A stretch of 64,000 bases of DNA from Shewanella woodyi ATCC 51908 (GTDB taxonomy: Bacteria > Pseudomonadota > Gammaproteobacteria > Enterobacterales > Shewanellaceae). Below are positions 8,531 to 17,365 of this stretch, piece by piece. Where the stretch lies: assembly GCF_000019525.1 (NCBI RefSeq), contig NC_010506.1:2852001-2916000 (forward strand), in the 5' to 3' direction. A model generated the notes under the pieces. It was not told where the DNA came from. It saw only the letters and a program-made list of their open reading frames with translations, and ran no database searches. The number at the start of each line of letters is the position of its first letter. Within the stretch, counting starts at the first letter, position 1. A program made the position numbers and the translations under genes.

Positions 8531-9757
8531 TTATAACACTGCAACATCGGTTTTATCCAGATCCGTGCCGGACTTGGCAGCGTTTAATGCCAGTACAACC
8601 AAGACCACCATGACAGCGCACAGAGCGCCGACACTGAACTGTCCGTGCATGGGGACCAAAGACATCATTAGCGCGGCAATGCCCGCACCAAAGTTCTGTA
8701 AGCCACCAAGTAGCGCACCAGCAACACCAGCATGCCTTGGGAAAGGTTCCAATGCGGCAGAGGTTAATACTGGAAACAGGATCCCCGCACCAGTAAAAAA
8801 GAGAACAGAGCCAACAAGTAGGCTCCAACCTATTACTAGGTTTGATAACCCAGGGATCAACAAAAATAGTGCACCAGCGCCAAGTAGGGCAACACTGTGA
8901 TACATGCCTTTACTATTGTCACTTAACTTACCCGCATAATAAGCACCAGCAAGGTAACCAGGAATAGGCGCGACAAAGTAGCAGCTTACCCAAAATGGCG
9001 AGAGTTGCAGCACTTGGCCATAGAGTACTCCAGCAACAGCTTCAAAGGCTGCAATGCCTGCAAAGGTGGCAACCAGGCACACAAGGTAGTTTTTAAATTT
9101 CCTGTTAGCCAATACAAAGCGATAAGAGTGTGTAACAGGTTCAGGCTTGCGCTGATCAGCAGGAAGGGATTCTTTAAACCTTGTGATGATCAATAGCAGT
9201 ACAAAAAGACCAAATAGCGCTAAAAAGCTATATACCGACTGCCAGCCAAAATAGTGGGTCATTAAGCTGCCTGCAAACGGGGCAATAAGCGGTGAAAACA
9301 CCACGGCCATAGACACAAAGCTGTTGAATTTGACCAGTGGCTCACCAAAGTAGTGATCCCTTGGAATACTGCGACATAGCGCACCAGCACTCGCTGTACC
9401 CGCGCCCTGCAAGAGCGTAGCGGCGATTAAAAGCTGATAACTGTTTGCAATACTCGCAATAAACGCACCTATAACAAAGAGCGTGATCCCAAATATTAGT
9501 ACAGGCTTACGTCCAAGTCTGTCTGACGCTGGGCCATAGATAAACTGTAATAAGCCATAAGAGAGTAGGTAACATGCCATAATTGCTTGCAGCTGACCCG
9601 CGTCAATGCTGAAGCTGTTTGCAATGTCGGGCAATGCAGGTACAAAGATGGTTTGAGCCATCTGTCCGCATGCCACTATGATAACGATTAGAAATATGAG
9701 TGAAGAGAAGCCTTGGTGTTGTGCGCTAAGGTTCGACTTCTTCTGTAAGTCGCTCAT
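8531..9757 (-). CDS. emrD: Multidrug efflux MFS transporter EmrD-like
   Basis: A 408-residue major facilitator with about 12 transmembrane segments, belonging to the drug:H+ antiporter-1 group (Bcr/CflA/EmrD). GQMAQTIFVPALPDIA near residue 31, the motif YGPASDRLGRKP between helices 2 and 3, and the late GAGILFPVLTSAALEPFP segment match E. coli EmrD in order and spacing. It probably exports hydrophobic or amphipathic toxic compounds by proton antiport. The start is ATG 9757. Repeat copy 1 abuts its 3' end only 2 bp after the stop codon. Confidence 0.88.
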   Translation of the reverse strand: MSDLQKKSNLSAQHQGFSSLIFLIVIIVACGQMAQTIFVPALPDIANSFSIDAGQLQAIMACYLLSYGLLQFIYGPASDRLGRKPVLIFGITLFVIGAFIASIANSYQLLIAATLLQGAGTASAGALCRSIPRDHYFGEPLVKFNSFVSMAVVFSPLIAPFAGSLMTHYFGWQSVYSFLALFGLFVLLLIITRFKESLPADQRKPEPVTHSYRFVLANRKFKNYLVCLVATFAGIAAFEAVAGVLYGQVLQLSPFWVSCYFVAPIPGYLAGAYYAGKLSDNSKGMYHSVALLGAGALFLLIPGLSNLVIGWSLLVGSVLFFTGAGILFPVLTSAALEPFPRHAGVAGALLGGLQNFGAGIAALMMSLVPMHGQFSVGALCAVMVVLVVLALNAAKSGTDLDKTDVAVL

Positions 9758-10164
9758 GTCGTCTCCGAAACTATAAAATATGAGGTTATGTAAGAAGCGC
9801 GCATCATACTCATATAAATTGCAATTACAAATTTTAAGCTGCTTATTTAAATGAAATTATTGTCTATCTTTTGATAAGTTTTTTAAGGGTGTAAACAGCG
9901 TAAATCTATACTTACGATATGTATTGTAGATGTTGAGTTATAATCTAGGTGGTAACATATTTTTTTGACGAAGATCTCATGTTTCATTACCTTGAGCGAC
10001 AAATTTAATCAATGGCTCAATTTCAGTTTATTTTGATATTTTTTGATGCCGTGAGTTACATATCCCCTAAAGCAAGCTTTACCCCAACTCAACATGCCTG
10101 TTAAAATCGATAAATTAACGCTATCAAATATTTTAATGGCAAAGTAGCTACAGAAGTAAATAGT
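9758..10164. other. Divergent intergenic region emrD-tapT
   Basis: About 400 bp of AT-rich DNA lie between the divergent emrD and tapT genes. A TATAAT hexamer at 9939-9944 is a possible -10 element, but no good -35 is spaced from it. No gene or repeat is recognised. Confidence 0.5.
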
Positions 10165-10914
10165 ATGAGTGTCGAACTACACGCAATCCACAAACTTTAT
10201 CAATATCGAAAAGCTATATCCTCTAGACCCTATGGTGCACGTGGGAAAAATCTTGTTCGATGTGAACTTTGTTTACTAGCAAAAGTGTATTGCACTTGTG
10301 AATCTCGTCGACAGCTAGTTTCAAATAACGCCTTTTTATTGATAATGTACGATGATGAAGTATTAAAGCCGAGTAATAGTGGAAGGCTTATTGCGGATCT
10401 CATCCCAGATACTCACGCCTACATTTGGTCACGCACCTATGCTAATCGTAAAATGATGGCTCTGATTGAAGATCCCAATTATCAGCCTTTTATCATCTTT
10501 CCTGGCGAATACGCGAATGAAGAGCAGCAGGTACTCTCTAAGGTCGAGCCGTCAAGTTTGCCAAGGGGCAAGAAACCCCTGTTTATTTTACTCGATGGTA
10601 GCTGGCGAGAAGCAATAAGGATGTTTCGTAAGAGCCCCTATCTACATCACCTTCCAATGCTCTCCTTTACTCCAGATACAGTTGCCAAGTATGGATTACG
10701 TAAAGGTAGCCGTGACTTTCAGCTCGGTACCGCAGAGGTGGCTGCTCTTGCACTAGGGGCTGCTGGAGAGCCTGATAATGCGGCATCTTTAAATAGATGG
10801 TTCGAACTTTTTATCGAATCATCTATCTTTAGCCGTAGTCGTAAAAGTACGCACGATTTGACTCCGTTAACTAAGTTAAGAGAAGCTTTTTTGACCTCGC
10901 TTGACAGTGAGTAA
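10165..10914 (+). CDS. tapT: tRNA-uridine aminocarboxypropyltransferase (DTW domain)
   Basis: A 249-residue DTW/TapT-family enzyme that transfers the 3-amino-3-carboxypropyl group of S-adenosylmethionine to U47 in the tRNA variable loop (acp3U47). An N-terminal zinc-binding cluster is seen as Cys33, Cys36, Cys43 and Cys45 (CELCLLAKVYCTC). KPSNSGRLIADLIPDT closely matches E. coli YfiP/TapT. The signature DGSW at 144-147 corresponds to the D-x-x-W/DTW motif and is followed by RMFRKSPYL. The gene stands alone, divergent from emrD. Confidence 0.9.
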   Translation: MSVELHAIHKLYQYRKAISSRPYGARGKNLVRCELCLLAKVYCTCESRRQLVSNNAFLLIMYDDEVLKPSNSGRLIADLIPDTHAYIWSRTYANRKMMALIEDPNYQPFIIFPGEYANEEQQVLSKVEPSSLPRGKKPLFILLDGSWREAIRMFRKSPYLHHLPMLSFTPDTVAKYGLRKGSRDFQLGTAEVAALALGAAGEPDNAASLNRWFELFIESSIFSRSRKSTHDLTPLTKLREAFLTSLDSE

Positions 10915-10930
10915 GAGGGCACTTTTTGAT

Positions 10931-11003
10931 ACTTAACCCCTGTTGTTAGAGGTAATTAGTTACCTAGTCAGTTTATGCCTCCAACTACTGAAGGGGGTTA
11001 AGT
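10931..11003. terminator. Long imperfect hairpin after tapT (terminator; attC-like ends)
   Basis: Ten-bp perfect outer arms, ACTTAACCCC and GGGGTTAAGT, enclose further imperfect pairing (TTAGAGG with CCTCCAA) and an inner GGTAA/TTACC hairpin. A run of five T follows at 11009. The most likely role is termination of tapT. The outer ends also fit the integron attC consensus boxes (RYYYAAC and GTTRRRY), which is treated separately as a weak finding. Confidence 0.5.
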
Positions 11004-11167
11004 ACTGCTTTTTCTAAGTTAGTGCTCAGCAGTCAACAGAGGCACTCCTAAATTTTTGCAATTGATCTATTCATTGATTTTTTGATTAGAACAATGACGC
11101 CCCACCACAAAACTGCTCTTTTACCTCACCGAGTCCCATTAAAAGATAGAGCAAACCTACTATTTAG

Positions 11168-11443
11168 GTTAATTGCCAAGCCCAACATCATGCTGAAAAT
11201 GATAGGAAAAGGTTGTTAAAAATTCTACAGGGTGAGGTAATTTTGCTCAATGAAGCGGTCACTTGTGTAAATTCGGCTGATAAAGAAGCGATAGCAGGGC
11301 TAAGCCATAGACTTAAGGGAATTTGCTGTTACCTTGTGATACAAATTGAGACTATTTTTTGCTATCCAGATAGCAAGTTTGAACTTATGTTAATTGTTCA
11401 GGTTTTACAAAATCAAATTGTGGTTGTTCTAGATGAAGTTTAA
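11168..11443 (+). pseudogene. Degenerate HPt phosphotransfer domain
   Basis: The frame open from 11168 (TTG at 11213 is the first plausible start) encodes RLLKILQGEVILLNEAV followed by the HPt signature SHRLKG, with a would-be phospho-accepting histidine. The first half of a normal ~100-residue HPt domain is absent, with a stop at 11165, and about 20 residues after the signature also appear to be missing. The frame overlaps the hybrid kinase start by 11 bp, so the pair was probably once a coupled phosphorelay. It may be a decayed gene or a minimal HPt. Confidence 0.4.
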
Positions 11444-13445
11444 GCCTTACTCTATTTGTTATCTTATCGTCGGTCTGACGGTTACCTTTTGTATCGATTG
11501 GTTGTTTTGGAGCCACTCTCAAAGAGAGTTCGCTGAGTTCCATGATGAAAAGTCAGCAGCATCGGCCATGTCTGCCCATGATATGTTGATGCAGCACAAG
11601 ATCATAACCAGATCAATTCACTCCTTCTTCAGTGCTTCTATGCTGGTCACTAAAAAGGAGTTTACCGAATTTACTCATGAACTCCTTAAGATAAAGTCTG
11701 CGATTGCATTTACTATCGGGGAGGATAACAAGCTGGCTTTTATATCCAATCCTGAGTTTGAGGATGAGATTAAACAAGGCAGGTTTACTGTTAACGGTAA
11801 GGATGAGTTAACCTTTGAGCTGGCTGGGTACTCCTCTTTTCTGATGCCGATCGACCAGGCCAAGCAACGTTATATGGTGTACATCATATCCCACGGGCAA
11901 GTATTGGAGAGGCTAAATAGTGAGGAGGATATCTGCATCGCTTTTATGGTTACAGGTAAACTACTTAGTAACCATTATTGCCAAATGCAGCTTTCAGATA
12001 TCCAACGAACACTGTTTTATTATCAAAGTGAGGAGCAATATCATGGCTCGGAGTTCGGCGGCGAAGATTTCACCTTAACAACCTGGTATTCAGCTCCAAT
12101 AGATGAGATCAACGAGATACTGTTGATCATTTTTCTCTTTTCCGTGACTGGAGTTGGCTTTTCAATTCTTTTGTATCTTAAAGTAGAGCAGCGAAATATG
12201 CTCTATAAGATGAGAATCGAGACAGATTCGAAAGTGGCCGTATTATCAGCGATAAATCACGAGATCCGTACGCCCATCAACGCAGTGTTGGGTTATAGCC
12301 ATATGCTTAAAAACGCTGACTGCTGTGCTCCTCAAGGTGATATGACGATCAATAAGATTATCTGGTCGGCGAACTTATTACATAGTGTCGCTGAAAACAC
12401 GCTAAATTTTAGTAAGGCAAGTGCAGACAAGTTAATGTTAGAAAACCAAGCAACAGATCTAGCACAGTTTATTAATAATATTAAAGAGTACTATATTGCA
12501 TTTAGTGAGACTGGAGATAAAAAGCTTAATCTCTTCATTGATAAGCCACTTCCACCAAGCATCGCTATTGACAGTACCAAGCTTTATCAGTTGATCACTA
12601 ACATCATCAACAACGCGTTTAAATACAGCACTGGTAAGCAAGTTAACTGCCACATTGCGCTTAAACGCTACCAAAACTCTCCCTTTTTAAGAGTGGCTAT
12701 TAGGGATTTTGGTAAAGGGATGTCTAAAGCCTCAATGGAAGCGCTATCTCGACCTTTTACAGCTGGTTTCCCTAACAGTGCAGCACAACAGTCCGGCATT
12801 GGAATTGGCCTCTACACCTGTAAGCAGGTGATTGAGAAAGTCGGAGGAAAAATTGCCATACGTAGTCGTAAAGGGCAGGGAACCTTAGTGATAATTCGCT
12901 TTCCTTTCGAGTATATGAGTTCGGATATAAAAGCCTCGATGCTCGATGGTGTCATTGGGGGTAAAGCAGCGAAAGCAGACCAAGTGCCTGCCTTAGCCAA
13001 CCTTACTTCTTCAAGTATGGGGGAGAGGGCACAGGAGCTAGAACGTAGCAGTGCTCTTTATCAACTAAAGCCTATATTACTGGTTGATGACAACCTGTTC
13101 AATTTAGAGGTGTGTAGGTCTATGTTGGAGAAGCAGGGTTTCAGTGTGACAACTCGCCGTGATGCTGCATCGACTATCGAGCATATCAAGAATACAACGC
13201 CAGAAATTGTCTTGATGGATTATCGCCTCGAAGAGACTAATGGTTTAGCGCTTATTGATGAACTGATGGAGCTGCAAACTGATGGGGCTACTCAAGAGAG
13301 GATAAAAACAACTCACTACTTTATTCTTTCAGCGAACGAGAAATCAGAGATCCCTTTCAGTGAAGAGTATCCCGATGTGTTCTTTATGCAAAAGCCTCTA
13401 AATATTGATGTGTTTATTCAGCAATTGGATAAGATTTATGCTTGA
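11433..13445 (+). CDS. Hybrid sensor histidine kinase with C-terminal receiver
   Basis: A 670-residue membrane hybrid kinase. A first transmembrane segment (about 6-26) is followed by a periplasmic sensor region to about 230, with no family recognised, and a second membrane span (about 231-249). HisKA carries the H-box NHEIRTPINAVLGY with His276. The ATPase part has N-box LITNIINNAFKYS, G1 DFGKGMS and G2 GIGIGLYTCKQV. The receiver domain (about 543-670) has acidic residues VDDN, phospho-acceptor Asp596 in LMDYRLEE and conserved Lys in MQKPLN. An HPt remnant overlaps its 5' end. The signal and output are unknown. Confidence 0.9.
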   Translation: MKFKPYSICYLIVGLTVTFCIDWLFWSHSQREFAEFHDEKSAASAMSAHDMLMQHKIITRSIHSFFSASMLVTKKEFTEFTHELLKIKSAIAFTIGEDNKLAFISNPEFEDEIKQGRFTVNGKDELTFELAGYSSFLMPIDQAKQRYMVYIISHGQVLERLNSEEDICIAFMVTGKLLSNHYCQMQLSDIQRTLFYYQSEEQYHGSEFGGEDFTLTTWYSAPIDEINEILLIIFLFSVTGVGFSILLYLKVEQRNMLYKMRIETDSKVAVLSAINHEIRTPINAVLGYSHMLKNADCCAPQGDMTINKIIWSANLLHSVAENTLNFSKASADKLMLENQATDLAQFINNIKEYYIAFSETGDKKLNLFIDKPLPPSIAIDSTKLYQLITNIINNAFKYSTGKQVNCHIALKRYQNSPFLRVAIRDFGKGMSKASMEALSRPFTAGFPNSAAQQSGIGIGLYTCKQVIEKVGGKIAIRSRKGQGTLVIIRFPFEYMSSDIKASMLDGVIGGKAAKADQVPALANLTSSSMGERAQELERSSALYQLKPILLVDDNLFNLEVCRSMLEKQGFSVTTRRDAASTIEHIKNTTPEIVLMDYRLEETNGLALIDELMELQTDGATQERIKTTHYFILSANEKSEIPFSEEYPDVFFMQKPLNIDVFIQQLDKIYA

Positions 13446-13559
13446 TTGATAGACTAGCACCGATAAAGCTTTGCGTATTGATAAAGCTTTCCCTATATTG
13501 AATAGATAGCAGGTCATTTTTTTATCAATACTGATCTGCTTGTTTCAAAGGAACACGCC

Positions 13560-13802
13560 ATGATAGCACTGATTAAATATCATCAAAAAGCAGTTGTGTT
13601 AGCCATAGTGTTAACCTTAGTATTCGGTATGATTTTGGCTATTGTATCTTCAGCTTCTTATCTCCAGGCCAACAATCAATTTGTTGTCTCTACAGCAAGT
13701 CAACAGCTCACTTTCAACCGCTATCAAGCGGGATTTGTTTGTCGAGAACGAGGTTGGGAGTTCTGCACTGGTTGGTCATACTCCACCAGCCGCCTGGCAT
13801 AA
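13560..13802 (+). CDS. Small membrane protein, apparently truncated by a repeat
   Basis: The frame starts at ATG 13560 behind a good AAAGGA ribosome-binding site. It begins with a convincing membrane anchor (residues 12-32, VVLAIVLTLVFGMILAIVSSA) and a polar stretch to about residue 58. From about residue 57 onward the codons lie in DNA resembling the dispersed repeat that fills the rest of this gap. The C-terminus CRERGWEFCTGWSYSTSRLA is therefore probably not original. The family is not recognised; the parent protein was probably longer. Confidence 0.45.
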   Translation: MIALIKYHQKAVVLAIVLTLVFGMILAIVSSASYLQANNQFVVSTASQQLTFNRYQAGFVCRERGWEFCTGWSYSTSRLA

Positions 13803-14247
13803 AACATCTCCCTGTCTAACTCCGTGGTAAAACCTCTTTTGATCTTCACCGTTAAACCCAAGACAAAAACTATCCACCACAGAGGGTGATCATAGCGGTA
13901 GTTATAAGCTCGCGAACGAGAGATACGAGGTCGAACTGGCACTTAGATAGGGATATCGTTACAGAGATCTCAGAGAAAATCAAAATATAGAGAAAAGAAT
14001 GGATCCCGGAACAAGCCCGGCATGACGGCAGTGGGAATAATTCGTTTGTAGTGGCTCTAGCTCTTAACCTAGCTTCTAGCAGTGAGCCTGCGAACGTCCT
14101 AGCAGGACAGAGTCCGACCTTCTCAGCTTCTGACCGTGAGCGGAGCGCTCCTGTAGCCAGAGGCTATTCCGTTAGCGTAGCGTTCTGTAGTCGTTTTACC
14201 ACGTTCGCCTTAGCTCTTAACCTCGCAGGGCAAAGCCCGACCTTCTT
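13803..14247. repeat. Modular dispersed repeat, copy 2
   Basis: It opens with CTCCGTGGTAAAACCTCTTTT, then block A (CTATCCACCACAGAGGGTGA). Block B follows at 14001-14026, GGATCCCGGAACAAGCCCGG with one mismatch in the right arm. Two block C-type segments contain GGACAGAGTCCGACCTTCTC, CCAGAGGCTATTCCG and GCAGGGCAAAGCCCGACC. It ends at the stop codon of the downstream minus-strand gene. Block order matches copy 1, but the sequence has diverged by many substitutions. Confidence 0.8.
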
Positions 14248-16224
14248 TTAAACAAATGAGTCAAATGCGATCGCGCTCTCTTTTACCCCACGGGCTTTGA
14301 GTTGTTCAATAGTGGTTGTCATCATTGATGCTGGGCCGCAGAGGTAAAACTCAACATTAGCCAGTCCATCAGCTTGTTTGGATATCTCATCTAATTGAGC
14401 CGCTAATCTGTCTTGAACATAGCCTTGTGTAGGTGCCGAATTATCTCTTGATTGGTCAGCACCATCATGGTTTGTAATACTGCTGCTGGCAGGTTCACTG
14501 CCATTGAATAAACGAGTGGGTCTTGATAATACTGGGTAATAGAAAAAGTGTGTATGCTCAAGGGCCAGTGCCGTGAACCTCTGCTGATAGATAAGATCTG
14601 CTTCATTACGCGCGCCAAAGAAGAGATGAATAGGGCGGGTACTTTTAAGCTTAACAATCTGCTCCTCAATTAATGATTTTAATGGCGCCATACCAGAGCC
14701 TGCACCTATCATCACCATGCTTCTTTCGCTTATTGGCTGAGCCGAGAACTCCTCAAATGGTCCTGCGGCTTCAACCCTGTCTCCAGGCTGTAAATTACAG
14801 ATGTAGTGGGAGCCAACACCTGGATTAATAACCTGTGAGGTCGCAAATTTTGGTGCCTGCTGTAGTTTAATGGTGAAATGCAGCTCTTTTTCAGCGTTAG
14901 GCAAAGCGTTATCGCTGTTTGCCAGTGAATAGTTACGACTGCAGGAGTCATGGGTAAATTGATGACTCTCTATCTCTTTCCAATGTGCGCTCAAAGACTC
15001 TGGTAGCGCTACTGGTAAGCTGTGACTGCTAGCTGCAGGAATAAAGAAGCGCATAAAGGCGCCAGCTTTAAACGTGATAGGTTTACCTGAAACGGTTTTA
15101 AATCTGAGCTCTTTGATAAAAGGGCTGATAAACTCACTGCTAATCAGCTCTAGCTGATGCTTTTCGGCTTGTGTGATATAAAGCAGACTTAAGCTGTCAA
15201 TCTCATCACTTGTGTGCTGACAAGCCAGCCGATAACCTAAAGCCAGCTCATCTTGAGTAAATTGCTGATTGTCACAAGCGGTAACTTTAGCCTCGGGTTT
15301 GAGTTTTACTCGGCAACGTCCACAACTTCCACCACCGCCACAACTTGAAGGCAGTGCGATATTCTGGTGTATCAAACCGTCGAGCAAGTTTTCATGGGCA
15401 GGAATTGAAACATGGCGTAATTGCTGGCCGTCAATGTCGATGACCTGAATCGTGTTGTTCTGCTTTTTGATTAAACACTTTGGCAGTAACTGGGTTAGCG
15501 AATATTGCCCATTTAGCCCCAGTTCTATGGTCCAGATAAAACCTGTAAAAGCGAAAAACAGGGTGAAGATGGCAAATACAATAATCTGCACATTATTAAA
15601 ACTGCCCTCATTAGCGTAATCCATAAAGTGGAGCATAAAGGCGATATCGACGATACGCTTATCATCATTACTGTGGCCGATTATGCGGCCAGAGCCCGCA
15701 TCGATATAGACGCTGGTATTTATCTCATCATCAAAATTGACACGCCAGAGGGTGTTCTTCTCTTTTAATCTGTCATCAAACGGAGGTGATACCTGAGTGG
15801 TTGAGGTGATGATGCCGGGGCCGTTATAGGAGTTAACGGCCAATGCTTTTGCCATCGTTTTATCAATAAATACCTGTTTTCCCGTTATAGCATCCACCAA
15901 TGAATAGTGGTTGATAAAGTAGGGATAGAGCGCTTTATCATGGGTTAGCAAATAGTAAGGTTTATCAAGAAGCGACACTTGCGATAAGGATACAGCAGGC
16001 TTAAAGCTGTTTAATAGTGTTGCAGGCTCTATCTGGGCTGGCTTCTCTGTGCCACCTGCGATCACGGCTGCCGATTTGGCTAAATATTGCGTACCACGTG
16101 CCTTTTGACTGTCCATCAGGTTGAAGTAGAGCCCTGTGCCAATCCAGAGGAGAAGCTGAATACCAACCAATAATGATAACCACTTGTGCAGGAACTTTAT
16201 CTTCCCCATTACACTGCTATTCAT
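14248..16224 (-). CDS. PepSY membrane protein fused to 2Fe-2S ferredoxin and flavin/NAD reductase
   Basis: A 658-residue three-part redox protein. The N-terminal PepSY-type membrane half has spans near 10-35 and 210-235. A plant-type 2Fe-2S domain follows, with ligands Cys295, Cys301, Cys304 and Cys335. The rest is an FNR-like module with the FAD motif RNYSLAN, the nucleotide-binding motif GAGSGMAPLKSL and the C-terminal YLCGPASMM. The ferredoxin-FNR half resembles NqrF and phenol hydroxylase reductases. It probably carries electrons from NAD(P)H to a membrane or periplasmic acceptor; the acceptor is unknown. Its start overlaps the upstream PepSY gene by 4 nt, so the two form an operon. Confidence 0.85.
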   Translation of the reverse strand: MNSSVMGKIKFLHKWLSLLVGIQLLLWIGTGLYFNLMDSQKARGTQYLAKSAAVIAGGTEKPAQIEPATLLNSFKPAVSLSQVSLLDKPYYLLTHDKALYPYFINHYSLVDAITGKQVFIDKTMAKALAVNSYNGPGIITSTTQVSPPFDDRLKEKNTLWRVNFDDEINTSVYIDAGSGRIIGHSNDDKRIVDIAFMLHFMDYANEGSFNNVQIIVFAIFTLFFAFTGFIWTIELGLNGQYSLTQLLPKCLIKKQNNTIQVIDIDGQQLRHVSIPAHENLLDGLIHQNIALPSSCGGGGSCGRCRVKLKPEAKVTACDNQQFTQDELALGYRLACQHTSDEIDSLSLLYITQAEKHQLELISSEFISPFIKELRFKTVSGKPITFKAGAFMRFFIPAASSHSLPVALPESLSAHWKEIESHQFTHDSCSRNYSLANSDNALPNAEKELHFTIKLQQAPKFATSQVINPGVGSHYICNLQPGDRVEAAGPFEEFSAQPISERSMVMIGAGSGMAPLKSLIEEQIVKLKSTRPIHLFFGARNEADLIYQQRFTALALEHTHFFYYPVLSRPTRLFNGSEPASSSITNHDGADQSRDNSAPTQGYVQDRLAAQLDEISKQADGLANVEFYLCGPASMMTTTIEQLKARGVKESAIAFDSFV

Positions 16225-16961
16225 GAACTCACTCCCTCGTTGTGACTTGAGGAGACTTGAGCCGTCGGTTTTACTGTGTCATTTTTAAAAACTTGGTAAT
16301 AGGTGAGTATCAATCCGAATAAACTAGCAAGTAGGGCAAAGCAGACAAACCAAAATAGTAACCAGTTACTGGGATCTTCCTCCTCATAATCCATCACATG
16401 CAGGCTAAACATTAGATCAAAAGTACGCCAAAACTCGTGGCGTTTTGTCACGACTTTGCCACTAAGTGCAGAGATATAGAGTGAAGGGCTGCCAAAATCA
16501 TCATAATTAACACGCCACGCAGGAAGATGACGACCACTTAACTCAAAAGGAGGATTTTCTGTGATAAGTTCAATGAGCGCGATATTGCCCATGCCTGTAT
16601 ATTCATGTTGTGCAATCGCTAGTGCCGACTCTTTAGGTAGCGGAGAGAGCATGGCTCCCGTGCTAGCATTTAACATATGTAGTTGATCGCCTTGTTTGAA
16701 ACGATAAACCGGTTTATCGATTAACATGCCGAGCTCAAGCTGCTCAGCTTTTGGATAGGCTTGGGTTAACTGGGCTAAGGAGTAATGAACATCGTCAGGA
16801 GCGATTTTTGTTTGATGGTTATGAACAAGGGTATCGCCATGGATATAGTCAATATCAATGATCACCATATAAGCACCAGATACCGTCCAGATCACGAATT
16901 GAACACCGAGAAAGAGCATCAAGTATCGATGATATTTACGACTTATTTTTAATAAGTTCAT
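16221..16961 (-). CDS. PepSY domain membrane protein
   Basis: A 246-residue protein with an N-terminal membrane span (about 13-35), a periplasmic PepSY-like region, and a C-terminal span (about 202-226, WLLFWFVCFALLASLFGLILTYY). It shares the periplasmic logic of the downstream protein (an AWRVNYDD segment against WRVNFDDE) and overlaps its start by ATGA. The two probably assemble as one membrane redox complex. The promoter should lie within 16962-17240, where an AAATGATAAT sequence at 17195 looks like half a Fur box. Confidence 0.82.
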   Translation of the reverse strand: MNLLKISRKYHRYLMLFLGVQFVIWTVSGAYMVIIDIDYIHGDTLVHNHQTKIAPDDVHYSLAQLTQAYPKAEQLELGMLIDKPVYRFKQGDQLHMLNASTGAMLSPLPKESALAIAQHEYTGMGNIALIELITENPPFELSGRHLPAWRVNYDDFGSPSLYISALSGKVVTKRHEFWRTFDLMFSLHVMDYEEEDPSNWLLFWFVCFALLASLFGLILTYYQVFKNDTVKPTAQVSSSHNEGVSS

Positions 16962-17236
16962 TATTATTCCTGTAGCTTGTTCTTTGTTGAGCGTTTTTTT
17001 GTAACATCTTTACGATGAAAATTTTTGTCTCAAACAGTGAAAAGTGTCAGAAAATCTATATCCCCTACAGATTTAACCCATTTTAATTGTTGTTTTGATG
17101 TGATATTCCTATCAAATATATAGATGTAAAAACTTAGTGGGCGCTATGACACTAGACTAAGTAACCTGGCTAAGCTACCCAATTAAGTTACAGCAAATGA
17201 TAATATACAAACAGTCAAAAAAAGCAGTAATAGAAA
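16962..17236. other. Upstream region of the PepSY redox operon
   Basis: AT-rich intergenic DNA holding the presumed promoter for the minus-strand PepSY operon. GCAAATGATAATATAC near 17193-17208 is similar to half of an iron-regulatory Fur box, but only weakly, so iron control is a suggestion. No gene is seen. Confidence 0.3.
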
Positions 17237-17362
17237 TGCTCTGCTTTTCCTCGCAGTGAGCCTGCGAACGCTCTCGCAGGCACGAAGTGCCGTCCTAGCA
17301 GGGCGAAGCCCGCCTTTCTCAGCTCTTAACCTAGCAGCGAAGCCCGCCTTAGAATCTTCTCC
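17237..17362. repeat. Modular dispersed repeat, copy 3 (block C only)
   Basis: Contains CTCTGCTTTTCCTCGCAGTG, GCCTGCGAACGCTCTCGCAG, GCACGAAGTGCCGTCC and GCAGGGCGAAGCCCGCC, all variants of block C in copies 1, 2 and 6. It ends a few bases from the hmgA stop codon, so its stem-loops may serve as the hmgA terminator. Confidence 0.75.
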
Positions 17363-17365
17363 GCT

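Noticed and set aside
10931..11003. Integron attachment site as a firm call
   Set aside because: Only box consensus and length fit; no integrase or cassette array is visible, so it is listed as a weak finding and annotated as a terminator.
13724..14251. Open frames of 62-72 codons around repeat copy 2
   Set aside because: Same repeat sequence as elsewhere; frames are by-products of GC-rich repeat blocks.
17190..17210. Full Fur box upstream of the PepSY operon
   Set aside because: Only one half resembles the consensus; reported as a weak hint.
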